From Thermomonas fusca DSM 15424 (lineage in GTDB: Bacteria; Pseudomonadota; Gammaproteobacteria; Xanthomonadales; Xanthomonadaceae): a stretch of DNA of 64,000 bases. The notes beneath the pieces were generated by a model, which saw nothing but the letters and a program-made list of their open reading frames with translations, did no database searches and was not told the origin of the DNA. Every line of letters begins with the position of its first letter. Within the stretch, counting starts at the first letter, position 1. The translations under genes and the position numbers were made by a program. Below are positions 1 to 8,548 of the stretch, piece by piece. The stretch is taken from positions 62,001 through 126,000 of the forward strand of contig NZ_AUIV01000006.1 of assembly GCF_000423885.1 (NCBI RefSeq). The letters run 5' to 3'.

Positions 1-588
1 GACGAAGGCGTCCGTCGCCAGCCATTCCACGTGTTCGCGCACGTCATCCGGCCAGCGCGCGATGCCGGCCTGGAAGCGCCCGTAGTCACCGGCAAACAGC
101 GCGCGGGTGGCGTCCTCGAAGCCGGCCTCGTTGCCGGCCATTGCCTGCATGAAGCGGTAGGTGGTTTCCTGCGCGGCGCGGTGGCGGTCATCCTCCACCG
201 ACACCTTGCGCGCTGCGTCCACCAGCCGGCGCAGCGCCACCGAGGCGCCGCCGGGCTGCGCCGCCAGCCAGTCCCAGTGGCGCGGCAGCAGGGTCACCTC
301 GCGCGGCACCACCCCCAGCTTGGGCCGGCCGGGGCGGCGCGGCCGCTCCGGTTCGGGGTTGTCGTCGCGCAGGGTCTGCGGGCTGGACAGCCACGCCAGC
401 AGGTCGGCCGACGGCAGCTCCAGCGGCAGTTCCAGGGTGCGTGCGTCGGCGTCGTCGAACACCAGCACCGGCCGCTCCGGCTGCGCATCGAAGGCCTGCT
501 TGGCTTTCAGCGCGACGTGGCGCAGTTCGCCGCTGGCGATCCGGTAGCTGCCGGAAAAAGCGGTGCAGCGCAGGGACGGGCTGGCCAC
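1..588 (-). CDS. DUF2239 family protein (C-terminus beyond window)
   Basis: An open frame of 196 codons runs off the left edge, so the C-terminus is missing. It has no ATG near its beginning. The best start is GTG at 588, preceded by GGAG about eight bases upstream and by a good promoter. Recognisable DUF2239 features are an N-terminal FSGSYRIASGEL-like stretch, VLVFDDADAR near residue 45, and the central RGRPKLG-like then REVTLLPRHWDWLAAQPGG block near residues 85-115, which is the family signature. The biochemical function is unknown. The RPGRPK element looks like an AT-hook, which hints at nucleic-acid contact, but that is inference. It follows folE on the same strand after 66 bases, with its own promoter in that gap. 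Confidence 0.85.
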   Translation of the reverse strand, partial: MASPSLRCTAFSGSYRIASGELRHVALKAKQAFDAQPERPVLVFDDADARTLELPLELPSADLLAWLSSPQTLRDDNPEPERPRRPGRPKLGVVPREVTLLPRHWDWLAAQPGGASVALRRLVDAARKVSVEDDRHRAAQETTYRFMQAMAGNEAGFEDATRALFAGDYGRFQAGIARWPDDVREHVEWLATDAFV

Positions 589-615
589 GGGCGGATCTCC
601 TCGAAGGGGAGGTGA

Positions 616-645
616 ATATTACCCGGATTAAATGGGGCGCTGCAA
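616..645 (-). promoter_or_regulatory. sigma70-type promoter for the DUF2239 gene
   Basis: On the minus strand TTGCAG (640-645) is followed after 18 bases by TAATAT (616-621). Both are close to the sigma70 consensus, and the element sits in the folE-DUF2239 gap about 30 bases before the GTG start. Read by eye only. Confidence 0.55.
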
Positions 646-654
646 GCCCTGAAC

Positions 655-1266
655 TCAGCGGCCCGGGCCGACCTCGATGAAGCGCAGGAACTCGGCGCGG
701 GTGCGTGCGTCGTCGCGGAAGCTGCCGAGCATCTTCGACGTCACCATGCTCACCCCGCGCTTGTGGATGCCGCGCGTGGTCATGCATTCGTGCGCGCCCA
801 CCACCACCACGCCCACGCCGCGCGGCTGCAGCGCGCGCTGGATGCAGCCGGCGATCTGCGCGGTCATCTTTTCCTGCACCTGGAAGCGGCGCGCATAGGC
901 TTCGACCACCCGCGCCAGCTTGCTGATGCCGACCACCTTGCCGTCCGGCAGGTAGCCGATGTGGACCTTGCCGATGATCGGCGCCATGTGGTGCTCGCAG
1001 TGGCTTTCGTACTCGATGTCGCGCAGCACGATCATCTCGTCGTAGCCGCCCACTTCCTCGAAGGTGCGGGCCATGTAGTCGTCCGGATCCAGCGCGTAGC
1101 CGCTGAACCAGTCCTCGTAGGCCTTGGCCACCCGTCGCGGCGTGTCCAGCAGGCCTTCGCGGGTCGGGTCGTCGCCGGCCCAGCGCAGCAGCGTGCGCAC
1201 GGCGTCCTCGGCCTGCTGGCGGGTGACGTCGTGGCGGGAATCCTCGCGACGGGGGGCGTCGGACAT
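655..1266 (-). CDS. folE: GTP cyclohydrolase I FolE
   Basis: FolE converts GTP to 7,8-dihydroneopterin triphosphate, the first step of tetrahydrofolate and pterin synthesis, as a cytoplasmic homodecamer. The 203-residue protein has the usual length for the type I enzyme. The zinc ligands are visible as C90 and H93 in the CEHH element and C161 in HECM. The TPRRVAKAY helix and the RGIHKRG segment are also typical. The open frame extends far upstream, but the ATG at 1266 has GGAG about eight bases before it and gives the normal family N-terminus. It is probably transcribed alone, because a terminator for the upstream gene lies at 1318-1342. Confidence 0.97.
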   Translation of the reverse strand: MSDAPRREDSRHDVTRQQAEDAVRTLLRWAGDDPTREGLLDTPRRVAKAYEDWFSGYALDPDDYMARTFEEVGGYDEMIVLRDIEYESHCEHHMAPIIGKVHIGYLPDGKVVGISKLARVVEAYARRFQVQEKMTAQIAGCIQRALQPRGVGVVVVGAHECMTTRGIHKRGVSMVTSKMLGSFRDDARTRAEFLRFIEVGPGR

Positions 1267-1317
1267 CGTGGGCTCCAGGAACGGGCGTGGACGGCCGCGC
1301 ATGTTACCGCGTCCCGC

Positions 1318-1342
1318 AAAAAGGCCGCCCGGAGGCGGCCTT
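1318..1342 (-). terminator. Rho-independent terminator of the glycine-zipper gene
   Basis: A nine-base-pair stem (1321-1329 with 1334-1342) with loop CGGA is followed on the minus strand by TTTTT (complement of 1318-1322). It lies 23 bases past the stop of the 1365-1823 gene and separates that gene from folE. Confidence 0.85.
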
Positions 1343-1364
1343 GTCATCGCGATGGCGCCGTGGC

Positions 1365-1823
1365 TCAGTGGCCGTCGCGGTCGGCGTCGCCCGGCAGGGT
1401 GTTCTCGATGTGGTGCCAGCCATCGCGCACCGCGCCCTTGGCTTCCGACCAGGCCAGCCGCGAGTTCGCCTTGGTGGCTTCCCAGTTGCGCTCGAGGTCG
1501 GACTCCACGTCCTTGAACTTGCGGCCGCGGTACTGGCTGTAGGTGTCGTAGCCGTACTTGTAGGCCGGCTCGTAGTCGCGCCATTCGCTACCGCTCACGT
1601 AGTACGGAGCGCTCTTGTAGTTGCTCTCGAAGTGACGGGAGTATTCGGTCGGGTTGATGGCCTCCGCCACCGCGCCGCCGCCCTTGGCGCCCAGTGCACC
1701 GCCGGCGATAGCACCGACCACGGTGCCGACCGGGCCGGCAGCCGAACCGACGGCCGCGCCCGTGATCGCGCCCGCAACCGCGCCCGTACCTTCACCGATG
1801 CTGTGATCCTTCTTGACAGTCAT
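1365..1823 (-). CDS. glycine-zipper domain protein
   Basis: A 152-residue protein. Residues 10-50 are a small-residue Gly/Ala stretch with GxxxG spacing (GAVAGAITGAAVG, then GAIAGGALGAKGGG), the hallmark of glycine-zipper proteins that insert in or pack against membranes. The rest is hydrophilic and rich in Tyr, Trp and charged residues. No signal peptide precedes the zipper. The start is the ATG at 1823 with AAGGAG seven bases upstream; the frame extends further but without a ribosome site. Function is unknown. Related proteins are often stress-induced, which is family knowledge rather than something shown here. It is a single-gene unit with its own terminator. Confidence 0.75.
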   Translation of the reverse strand: MTVKKDHSIGEGTGAVAGAITGAAVGSAAGPVGTVVGAIAGGALGAKGGGAVAEAINPTEYSRHFESNYKSAPYYVSGSEWRDYEPAYKYGYDTYSQYRGRKFKDVESDLERNWEATKANSRLAWSEAKGAVRDGWHHIENTLPGDADRDGH

Positions 1824-1981
1824 GTCGCGCTCCTTGGATGTTTCCGTTGGGGGGAGCCGGCTGTTGCCGACCGGGCCAAGTTGCACCCGGCGCTGTCTTC
1901 AGGCGATGAACTTTCCGTTAGCCCCATGTGGAGGCTCATGAACCGCTCATGGTGGTGAAGGCGACTGCACGAACCGCAATG

Positions 1982-2013
1982 CGCGGCCGCCGCTATCGCA
2001 CGCGGCGGCCGCG
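1982..2013 (-). terminator. strong hairpin after the AIM24-like gene
   Basis: A perfect 12-base-pair GC stem (1982-1993 with 2002-2013) with an eight-base loop lies seven bases beyond the stop of the gene ending at 2021. On the minus strand no T-run follows it. It may be an atypical terminator or a 3' stabilising structure. Confidence 0.5.
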
Positions 2014-2020
2014 ATCAGGG

Positions 2021-3043
2021 TCAGAAGGAATTGTCGCCGTCGAGGATGCGGCCGAGTCCGCCCAGTACCGAGCCCTCGCCACGGCTGCCGCCGTTCTGCG
2101 GTGCCGCCGCCAGCATGCGGCCGGCCAGGCGCGAGAACGGCAGCGACTGCAGCCACACCTTGCCGGGGCCGGTGAGGGTGGCCAGGAACACGCCTTCGCC
2201 GCCGAAGAACATCGACTTCAGGCCGGCGACCGGGCGCACGTCCATGTTGACGCTGGCATGGAAGCCGACCACGCAGCCGGTGTCGACGTCGATGCGCTCG
2301 CCTGCGGCCAGCTCGCGCTCCACCACGCAGCCGCCGGCATGGATGAACACCCAGCCGTCGCCTTCGAGTTTCTGCATGATGAAACCTTCGCCGCCGAACA
2401 GGCCGGTGAGGATCTTCTTCTGGAAGTGCACGCCCACCTGCACGCCGCGCGCGCCGGCCAGGAAGCTGTCCTTCTGGCAGATGATGCGGCCGTCGTGCTC
2501 GTCCAGCTTCATCGCCATCACCGTGCCCGGATACGGCGCGGCGAACGCGACCTTGGCCTTGCCGCTGCCGGCGTGGGTGTACAGCGTGGTGAACAGGCTT
2601 TCGCCGGTGATGACGCGCTTGCCGGCCGACAGCAGCTTGTCCATGAAGCCGCCGGCCTGGCCGGAGGCCGAGCCGTCGCCGAACACGGTGTCCATCTGCA
2701 CCGCGCTGTCCTTGAACATCAGTGCGCCGGCTTCGGCGATCGCGCTTTCGCCCGGATCCAGTTCGATCTCGACGAACTGCATTTCCTGGCCGTGGATCTT
2801 GAAATCGATCTCGTCGCTGCGGCCCTTGCCGCCGTTGCGCGGCGGCGGCGGCGGTGCGCCTGCCACGCCGCCGGGCGCGGCGTCGTACAGCTCGGCGATA
2901 TTGCGCACCGGCAGCCAGTCGCCCATGCCTTCCTTCCAGGCCAGCAGCGACGGATTGCGCGCGGCTTCGATGCGCGCGGCGTCGGCATCCATCGGGCCGA
3001 GGCGGCGGTTGGCGGACGGGTCGTGCAGGAACCACTGGCTCAT
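2021..3043 (-). CDS. TIGR00266/AIM24 family protein with N-terminal GYF-like domain
   Basis: A 340-residue cytoplasmic protein with two parts. Residues 1-55 look like a GYF_2 domain: WFLHDP, GPMDAD and a Trp/Leu-rich WKEGMGDWLPV segment. After a proline-rich linker (GAPPPPPRN) the remainder is the Gly-rich beta fold of the TIGR00266/AIM24 family, with repeated motifs such as ITGESLFTT, FLAGARGVQVG, FGGEGFIMQKLEG and FFGGEGVFLATL. The family's function is not established in bacteria; the mitochondrial relative AIM24 is membrane-associated. The start is the ATG at 3043 with AAGGAAAG upstream, and earlier in-frame codons encode low-quality sequence. The GYF-like part suggests binding of proline-rich ligands, which is inference. 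Confidence 0.85.
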   Translation of the reverse strand: MSQWFLHDPSANRRLGPMDADAARIEAARNPSLLAWKEGMGDWLPVRNIAELYDAAPGGVAGAPPPPPRNGGKGRSDEIDFKIHGQEMQFVEIELDPGESAIAEAGALMFKDSAVQMDTVFGDGSASGQAGGFMDKLLSAGKRVITGESLFTTLYTHAGSGKAKVAFAAPYPGTVMAMKLDEHDGRIICQKDSFLAGARGVQVGVHFQKKILTGLFGGEGFIMQKLEGDGWVFIHAGGCVVERELAAGERIDVDTGCVVGFHASVNMDVRPVAGLKSMFFGGEGVFLATLTGPGKVWLQSLPFSRLAGRMLAAAPQNGGSRGEGSVLGGLGRILDGDNSF

Positions 3044-3176
3044 GGCGCTTTCCTTGGCGTTCGGGGGAAGCCGCCAGTGTAAACGCGGTCGTTTACGGGA
3101 CACAGCGTCGTGGATGCAGCCGCGTCCGGCGGTGCGCCACGGCGGATAATGAAGGCCCGTTCCCCTGTGCAACGAC

Positions 3177-4694
3177 ATGCCCGAACAACGCATCCTCCAC
3201 GCCGGCCTGCGCGAACGCGTGACCAGTGCCGCCCAGGCCGCGGCGCTGATCCGGCCCGGCGAAACCGTCGCGATGAGCGGCTTCACCGGCTCCGGCTACC
3301 CCAAGGCGGTGCCGCAGGCGCTGGCCAGCCACATCGAGGCGGCGCATGCGCGCGGCGAGGCGTTCCGCATCAACCTGCTCACCGGCGCGTCCACCGCGCC
3401 CGAGCTGGACGGCGCGCTGGCGCAGGTGGATGGGCTGGCGATGCGGATGCCGTTCCAGAGCGACCCCGGCGCGCGCAAGCGCATCAACGCCGGCGCACTG
3501 GACTACCTGGACATCCACCTCTCGCACGTGGCGCAGCACGTCTGGTTCGGCTTCTACAACCAGATCGACACCGCGGTGGTGGAAGTGGCGGCGATCCTGG
3601 AGGACGGCTCGCTGGTGCCCACCACGTCGGTGGGCAACAACAAGACCTGGCTGGACCTCGCGCAGCGGGTGATCATCGAGGTCAACCAGTGGCAGCCGGT
3701 CGAGCTGCTGGGCATGCACGACATCTACTACGGCACCGCGCTGCCGCCGCACCGCCGGCCGATCCCGATGACCCGCGGCGACGAGCGCATCGGCCAGACC
3801 ACGCTGCGCTGCGACCCGGACAAGATCGCCGCGGTGGTGCTGACCGACGCGCCCGACCGTAACAGCCCGTTCAGCCCTATCGACGCCGACAGCCAGCGCA
3901 TCGCCGGGCACCTGATCGAATTCCTCCAGCACGAAGTGGCGCGCGGCCGCCTGCCGGCCAACCTGCTGCCGCTGCAGTCGGGCGTGGGCAACATCCCCAA
4001 CGCGGTGCTGGCTGGCCTTGGCGCCAGCGGCCTGCGCGACCTCGAGGCCTACACCGAGGTCATCCAGGACGGCATGCTGGACCTGCTGAAATCGGGCGTG
4101 CTGCGCTACGCCTCGTGCACCGGCTTCGCGCTCAGCCCTGCGGCGAACGAGGAATTCCGCCGCCACCTCGACTTCTACCGCAGCCGCATCGTGATGCGTA
4201 CGCAGGAAATCTCCAACCATCCGGAGATGGTGCGGCGGCTGGGCTGCATCGGCATGAACGGGATGATCGAGGCCGACCTGTACGGCAACATCAATTCCAC
4301 CCACGTGATGGGCAGCAGCATCATGAACGGGATCGGCGGTTCCGGCGATTTCGCCCGCAACGGCTTCCTGTCGATCTTTCTCAGCGCGTCCACCGCGAAG
4401 AACGGCTCGATTTCCTCGATCGTGCCGATGGTCAGCCACGTCGACCACACCGAGCACGACGTCGCGGTGATCGTCACCGAACAGGGTCTGGCCGACCTGC
4501 GCGGGCTCTCGCCCAAGCAGCGTGCGCGCGAAGTCATCCGCCACTGCGCGCACCCGGACTACCGCGACGCCCTGCAGGACTACTTCGACCGCGCGTGCCG
4601 CGACAGCTTCGGCAAGCACACCCCGCACCTGCTGCCGGAAGCGCTGTCCTGGCACCAGCGCTGGCTCGAGACCGGGACGATGCGCGCCGGCTGA
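3177..4694 (+). CDS. acetyl-CoA hydrolase/transferase family (succinate:acetate CoA-transferase-like)
   Basis: A 505-residue class I CoA-transferase of the Cat1/AarC type. These enzymes move CoA between acyl-CoA and a carboxylate, commonly succinyl-CoA to acetate, through a glutamyl-CoA thioester. The likely catalytic Glu is E294 in the YTEVIQDG motif. Other family markers are GFTGSGYPK near residue 35, SGVGNIPNAVL near 268, the glycine-rich GIGGSGDFARN segment and the C-terminal VTEQGLADLRG. Length matches AarC. No strong ribosome site precedes the ATG. The gene is monocistronic and converges with aidB, whose stop is seven bases away. Whether the true acceptor is acetate, propionate or water cannot be told from sequence. 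Confidence 0.9.
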   Translation: MPEQRILHAGLRERVTSAAQAAALIRPGETVAMSGFTGSGYPKAVPQALASHIEAAHARGEAFRINLLTGASTAPELDGALAQVDGLAMRMPFQSDPGARKRINAGALDYLDIHLSHVAQHVWFGFYNQIDTAVVEVAAILEDGSLVPTTSVGNNKTWLDLAQRVIIEVNQWQPVELLGMHDIYYGTALPPHRRPIPMTRGDERIGQTTLRCDPDKIAAVVLTDAPDRNSPFSPIDADSQRIAGHLIEFLQHEVARGRLPANLLPLQSGVGNIPNAVLAGLGASGLRDLEAYTEVIQDGMLDLLKSGVLRYASCTGFALSPAANEEFRRHLDFYRSRIVMRTQEISNHPEMVRRLGCIGMNGMIEADLYGNINSTHVMGSSIMNGIGGSGDFARNGFLSIFLSASTAKNGSISSIVPMVSHVDHTEHDVAVIVTEQGLADLRGLSPKQRAREVIRHCAHPDYRDALQDYFDRACRDSFGKHTPHLLPEALSWHQRWLETGTMRAG

Positions 4695-4701
4695 GCCGGC
4701 G

Positions 4702-6324
4702 TCAGGGTCCGCAGCGGGCCAGCGCGGCGTCGATGTGCGCGGCCTCGCGCAGGGTGCCGAACGTGGCCGCGTGCGGCGCCGCCAGCCGGCTGGCGCACCA
4801 GGCCTGCGCCAGCGGATGTCCGGCGCGCAGGAGGATGGCGCCCTGCAACAGCAGCGCCAGTTGTTCGACAAGGCCGCGCGCGCCTGCTTCGCCGACGCCC
4901 GTGTCCAGCGCCGCGATCCCGGCCTGCAGGGCGCTGTCGAAATGCACGTCCAGCCCGGCCGCCGCCTGCCACTCGGCCCGCAGCGCCGCCGCAGTCGCCG
5001 GTTCGCGCGCCAGCGCGCGCAGCACGTCCAGGCACTGGATGTTGCCGCAGCCTTCCCAGATCGAGTTCAGCGGCGCCTGCCGGACCAGCCGCGGCAGCAG
5101 CGTCTCCTCGATGTAGCCGAGCCCGCCCAGGCATTCCTGCGCCTCGTTGGCGAAGACCGGCGCGCGCTTGCAGATCCAGTACTTGCCGATGGCGGTGGCG
5201 ATCCGCGCCAACGCCGCTTCCTGCGCGTCGTGCGGCGCGCGGTCGACCGCGCCGGCAACGCGCAGGGCCAGGGCAGTGGCGGCTTCGGATTCCAGCGACA
5301 GGTCGGCCAGCACGTTGCGCATCAGCGGCTGGTCGAACAACCGCCTGCCGAACGTGCGGCGATGGCGCGCATGGTGCAGCGCCTGCCGCAGCGCCATCCG
5401 CATCAGCCCGGCCGAGCCCAGCATGCAGTCCAGCCGGGTCAGCATCACCATCTCCAGGATGGTGGCCACGCCGCGGCCTTCGTCGCCGACGCGAAACGCC
5501 CAGGCATCGTCGAACTCCACTTCGCTGGACGCGTTCGACCAGTCGCCCAGCTTGTCCTTCAGGCGCATCAGCCGCAGCGCGTTCTTCGTCCCGTCCGGGC
5601 ACCAGCGCGGCAGCAGGAAACAGCTCAGCCCGCCGGGTGCCTGCGCCAGCACCAGGAAGGCGTCCGACATCGGCGCCGAGAAGAACCATTTGTGCCCGGC
5701 CAGCGCGTATTCGCCATCCGCGCCCAGCGCGGTGGCGCGGGTGGTGTTGGCGCGCACGTCGCTGCCGCCCTGCTTCTCGGTCATGCCCATGCCGAGGGTG
5801 ACGCCGCGCTTGTGCGCCATGGGCACGTCGCGGCCGTCGTAGTCGAACGCGCAGGCCTTGTCCGCCCATTCGCGCAGCGCCGGCGCCTGCCGCAGCACCG
5901 GCACCGCGGCGTGGGTCATCGTCAGTGGACAGCTGCTGCCCGGCTCGGCCTGGTAGTGCAGGTAGCTCAGCGCCGCGCGCGCTACCTGCGCGCCCGGCTG
6001 CGTGTGCGCCCAGGACAGCCCGGCCACGCCGTGTGCGATTGCCGTGCCCATCACCTCGTGCCAAGCGGGGTTGAAGGCGACGCGGTCGACGCGGCGGCCG
6101 TAGGCATCGTGCGTCTGCAGGCGCGGACGGTCGCGGTGGGCGTCGTCGGCCAGCCGCAGCAGGGTGTCGCCGGCCAGCGCGCCGTAGCCGGCCAGCCGGG
6201 CGACGAAGCTGGCGCCGCTCTCGCGCAGCACCGCCTCGCGCAGGCCGGGATCGTCGCCCCACAGGTCGAACGGCCCGGGCGCGGGCGGCTGGTTGAGGAC
6301 GTCGCTTGCGCCTGCGTGGGTCAT
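4702..6324 (-). CDS. aidB: AidB-like acyl-CoA dehydrogenase
   Basis: A 540-residue flavoprotein of the acyl-CoA dehydrogenase superfamily, almost exactly the length of E. coli AidB. Typical AidB segments are FNPAWHEVMG, the FAD-binding MGMTEKQGGSDV, GHKWFFSAP, LKDKLGDWSNAS and the NSIWEGCGNIQCLD block near the C-terminus. E. coli AidB belongs to the adaptive response to DNA alkylation and has weak isovaleryl-CoA dehydrogenase activity. No other ada-regulon gene is adjacent here, so an alkylation role is not supported by context. The ATG at 6324 has AGGAG upstream; the much longer open frame to 6855 is read-through over chrA. It lies 34 bases after chrA and may be co-transcribed with it. Confidence 0.92.
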   Translation of the reverse strand: MTHAGASDVLNQPPAPGPFDLWGDDPGLREAVLRESGASFVARLAGYGALAGDTLLRLADDAHRDRPRLQTHDAYGRRVDRVAFNPAWHEVMGTAIAHGVAGLSWAHTQPGAQVARAALSYLHYQAEPGSSCPLTMTHAAVPVLRQAPALREWADKACAFDYDGRDVPMAHKRGVTLGMGMTEKQGGSDVRANTTRATALGADGEYALAGHKWFFSAPMSDAFLVLAQAPGGLSCFLLPRWCPDGTKNALRLMRLKDKLGDWSNASSEVEFDDAWAFRVGDEGRGVATILEMVMLTRLDCMLGSAGLMRMALRQALHHARHRRTFGRRLFDQPLMRNVLADLSLESEAATALALRVAGAVDRAPHDAQEAALARIATAIGKYWICKRAPVFANEAQECLGGLGYIEETLLPRLVRQAPLNSIWEGCGNIQCLDVLRALAREPATAAALRAEWQAAAGLDVHFDSALQAGIAALDTGVGEAGARGLVEQLALLLQGAILLRAGHPLAQAWCASRLAAPHAATFGTLREAAHIDAALARCGP

Positions 6325-6358
6325 CGCCTTGCTCCTGCCGGGTCGGCCCATTCTGCGC

Positions 6359-7573
6359 TCAAGCCAATGCGTCGATCCCGACAGCCGCGGCCACGCACCA
6401 CAGCACCGCGGTCCATGCCGGCCAGCGCAGCCCGGCCAGCAGCGCGAAGCCGACCACGGCAATCGCCGCGTCCACCGGCGCGCGCACGCCGCCGCTCCAG
6501 ACCGGGTCGATGAACGCCGCCGCCAGCAGGCCGACCACGGCGGCGTTGATGCCGGCCATCGCGCTGGCCGCGCGGCGGTGCCGCACCAGCCCGGCCCACA
6601 GCGGCAGCATCCCGGCCAGCAGCAGGAAGCCGGGCAGGAACATCGCCAGCAGCGCCACCAGCGCGCCCACTGCCGGCGGCAGGCCCAGCGGGATTTCCGC
6701 GCCGAGGAATGCCGCCAGCGAGAACATCGGCCCCGGCACCGCCTGCGCCGCGCCGTAGCCGGCCAGGAAGCTGTCCGCGGGCAGCCAGCCGGGCGCCACC
6801 AGCGACTGCTGCAGCAGCGGCAGCACCACGTGGCCACCGCCGAAGACCAGCGCACCGGCGCGATAGAACGCCGCCGCCACCCCGGCCAGCGAGGGCGTGG
6901 CGCTGGCCGGCAGCAGCAGCGCGGCCAGCAGCCCCAGCAGGAACAGCGTCAGGCAGACGGCCGCGATCCGCCGGCCGCCGCCGAACGGGAACAGCGCCGT
7001 CGTCGGCGCCGCAGCCTGCCGGCACCACCACGTTCCCAGCACTGCGCCCAGCGCGATCGCCGCCAGCTGCAGCCACGCATTGCCGCTGGCCAGCACCGGC
7101 GCTGCCGCGCCGGCTGCAACCAGCAGCCGCGGCAGGTCCGGCGCCAGTTGCCGCGCCATGCCCAGCAACCCATGCGCCACTACCGACACCGCCACCAGCT
7201 TCAACCCGTGCAGTGCCGCCGCGCCCGCGCCCAGCCGCGGTGCCAGCGCGGCGAACCCCAGCATCAGCAGCGCCGACGGCAGGGTGAACCCGGCGAATGC
7301 CGCCAGCGCGCCGCGCCAGCCGGCGCGCGCCAGACCGATGCCAAACCCCATCTGGCTGCTGGCCGGCCCGGGCAGGAACTGGCAGACCGCCAGCAGCTGG
7401 GCGAAGTGGGCATCGTCCAGCCAGCCGCGGCGACGCACGAAGGCCTCGCGCAGATAGCCGATGTGGGCGATGGGCCCGCCGAACGCGGTCAGCCCCAGCC
7501 GCAGGAAGGCGCCGAACACCTCGCCAGCGTTGCCGGGCGGATTCGATCGGGTTGGCGGGACGGCAGTAGGCAT
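6359..7573 (-). CDS. chrA: chromate transporter ChrA
   Basis: A 404-residue inner-membrane protein of the CHR family, the long form with two homologous halves. The N-terminal half has FGAFLRLGLTAFGGPIAHIGYL and the LAVCQFLPGPASSQMGFGIG loop. The C-terminal half repeats the pattern as FYRAGALVFGGGHVVLPLLQQ and GAAQAVPGPMFSLAAFLG. About ten to twelve hydrophobic segments are visible. ChrA-type proteins export chromate using membrane potential or sulfate exchange. No ChrB-like regulator is adjacent, so substrate and regulation are unproven. The chosen ATG (7573) precedes the first conserved residues; the open frame continues upstream without family similarity. Confidence 0.92.
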   Translation of the reverse strand: MPTAVPPTRSNPPGNAGEVFGAFLRLGLTAFGGPIAHIGYLREAFVRRRGWLDDAHFAQLLAVCQFLPGPASSQMGFGIGLARAGWRGALAAFAGFTLPSALLMLGFAALAPRLGAGAAALHGLKLVAVSVVAHGLLGMARQLAPDLPRLLVAAGAAAPVLASGNAWLQLAAIALGAVLGTWWCRQAAAPTTALFPFGGGRRIAAVCLTLFLLGLLAALLLPASATPSLAGVAAAFYRAGALVFGGGHVVLPLLQQSLVAPGWLPADSFLAGYGAAQAVPGPMFSLAAFLGAEIPLGLPPAVGALVALLAMFLPGFLLLAGMLPLWAGLVRHRRAASAMAGINAAVVGLLAAAFIDPVWSGGVRAPVDAAIAVVGFALLAGLRWPAWTAVLWCVAAAVGIDALA

Positions 7574-7643
7574 CAAGGCAGGGATGGCGCGGCGGTTCCG
7601 CGGCGGCCACGATACCCGCCGGATGTTGCGTTTGCCGCGACCC

Positions 7644-8195
7644 TCAGGCCTCAGCCGCCTGCGGCGCAGCCATGCCCTTGCCGTAGATGCCGGAACGGTC
7701 GAAGCAGCAGATCCGCCGCTTGCCCGCCGCCAGCATGTCGCAGGCATTGCCGATCCGGCGTTCGCGGGTTTCGGCCTGCTTGGAGGTGTCCAGCCACTGG
7801 ATGAAATCGCGGCGCGCGGCCGGGGTCAGGGTTTTCCATTGCGCCAGCGCCTCCGGCGCGTCCGCCAGCGCGCCGCGCAGATCGACCGGCACCCGCGGCT
7901 CCGGCTCCTTCTCCGCGGGAGCCAGCGACAGCGCCACGCTGTCGCCAACCGCCACGCCGGCGGCTTCATGCAGTGCGCGCGGCAGCTTCAGCCAGTGGCC
8001 GCCTTCGCCATCCGGTTCCAGGATCGCGGTGAAGGTGTGGCCCTCCAGCGTGCCGTCCACCGCCACCATCCCGCGCGACGTCAGCCTGTCGCTGGCGGCC
8101 TGCGGCAGGCGCAGGAACCGCCAGCTCGCGTTCCTCGGGCTGGCCGGGCGCAGCAGCGTGGCCTTGCAGCGGATGGCGAAGCCGGGCGCGGCCAT
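7644..8195 (-). CDS. YdeI/OmpD-associated (DUF1905 plus OmdA) protein
   Basis: A 183-residue protein with two recognisable parts. Residues 1-100 resemble DUF1905, a small beta barrel, with VDGTLEGHTF and LPRALHEAAGVAVGD. Residues 115-160 form the OmdA/YdeI helical tail, with LTPAARRDFIQWLDTSK, TRERRIGNACDMLAAGKR. It is cytoplasmic with no signal peptide. Members of the family have been linked to resistance to cationic peptides and to porin-associated phenotypes, but the mechanism is unknown. The start is the ATG at 8195, only five bases after the stop of the DUF2789 gene, so the two are probably co-transcribed. Confidence 0.85.
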   Translation of the reverse strand: MAAPGFAIRCKATLLRPASPRNASWRFLRLPQAASDRLTSRGMVAVDGTLEGHTFTAILEPDGEGGHWLKLPRALHEAAGVAVGDSVALSLAPAEKEPEPRVPVDLRGALADAPEALAQWKTLTPAARRDFIQWLDTSKQAETRERRIGNACDMLAAGKRRICCFDRSGIYGKGMAAPQAAEA

Positions 8196-8200
8196 CGCGG

Positions 8201-8461
8201 TCAGTCTTGCGCCACGCGCGCGGCCACCGCATCGGCGTGCAGCGCCTCGTTCAGCTCGTCCACCACGATCGCCCAGTCGGCGTCCTCCCGCCATTCCTCG
8301 CGGATGAACTGGCGCTGGCCGTCGTTCCAGAACGGTGCCTCGGAGATCAGCAGGGTTTCCGGCAACTGGTGCTCGCGGATGAAGCGGGCGATGTCGTCCT
8401 TGCCCGCGGGCAGGCCCAGCTGCAGGAACAGGTTGGTCATGCAGGATTCGGTGGTGTCCAT
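8201..8461 (-). CDS. DUF2789 family protein
   Basis: An 86-residue acidic helical protein matching the DUF2789 pattern: LFLQLGLP near residue 11, FIREHQLPETLLISEAPFW in the middle and the C-terminal EDADWAIVVDELNEAL. Function is unknown. The start is the ATG at 8461 with AAGGAG about eight bases upstream; the longer in-frame ORF begins in non-conserved sequence. It lies 87 bases after the MATE gene and five bases before the YdeI-like gene. Confidence 0.85.
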   Translation of the reverse strand: MDTTESCMTNLFLQLGLPAGKDDIARFIREHQLPETLLISEAPFWNDGQRQFIREEWREDADWAIVVDELNEALHADAVAARVAQD

Positions 8462-8548
8462 CGAGCGGCTCCTTGCGCTGCGGATGTGGGGCGAAGTGTG
8501 GCCGCAAGCATGTAAACGCCGGATCGACATGCGCCGGCGCAAACGCGG

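Noticed and set aside
4522..6513. Long plus-strand open frame opposite aidB
   Set aside because: Its product is Arg/Ala/Gln-rich low-complexity sequence, typical of a shadow frame in GC-rich DNA; the minus strand encodes a full AidB with catalytic motifs.
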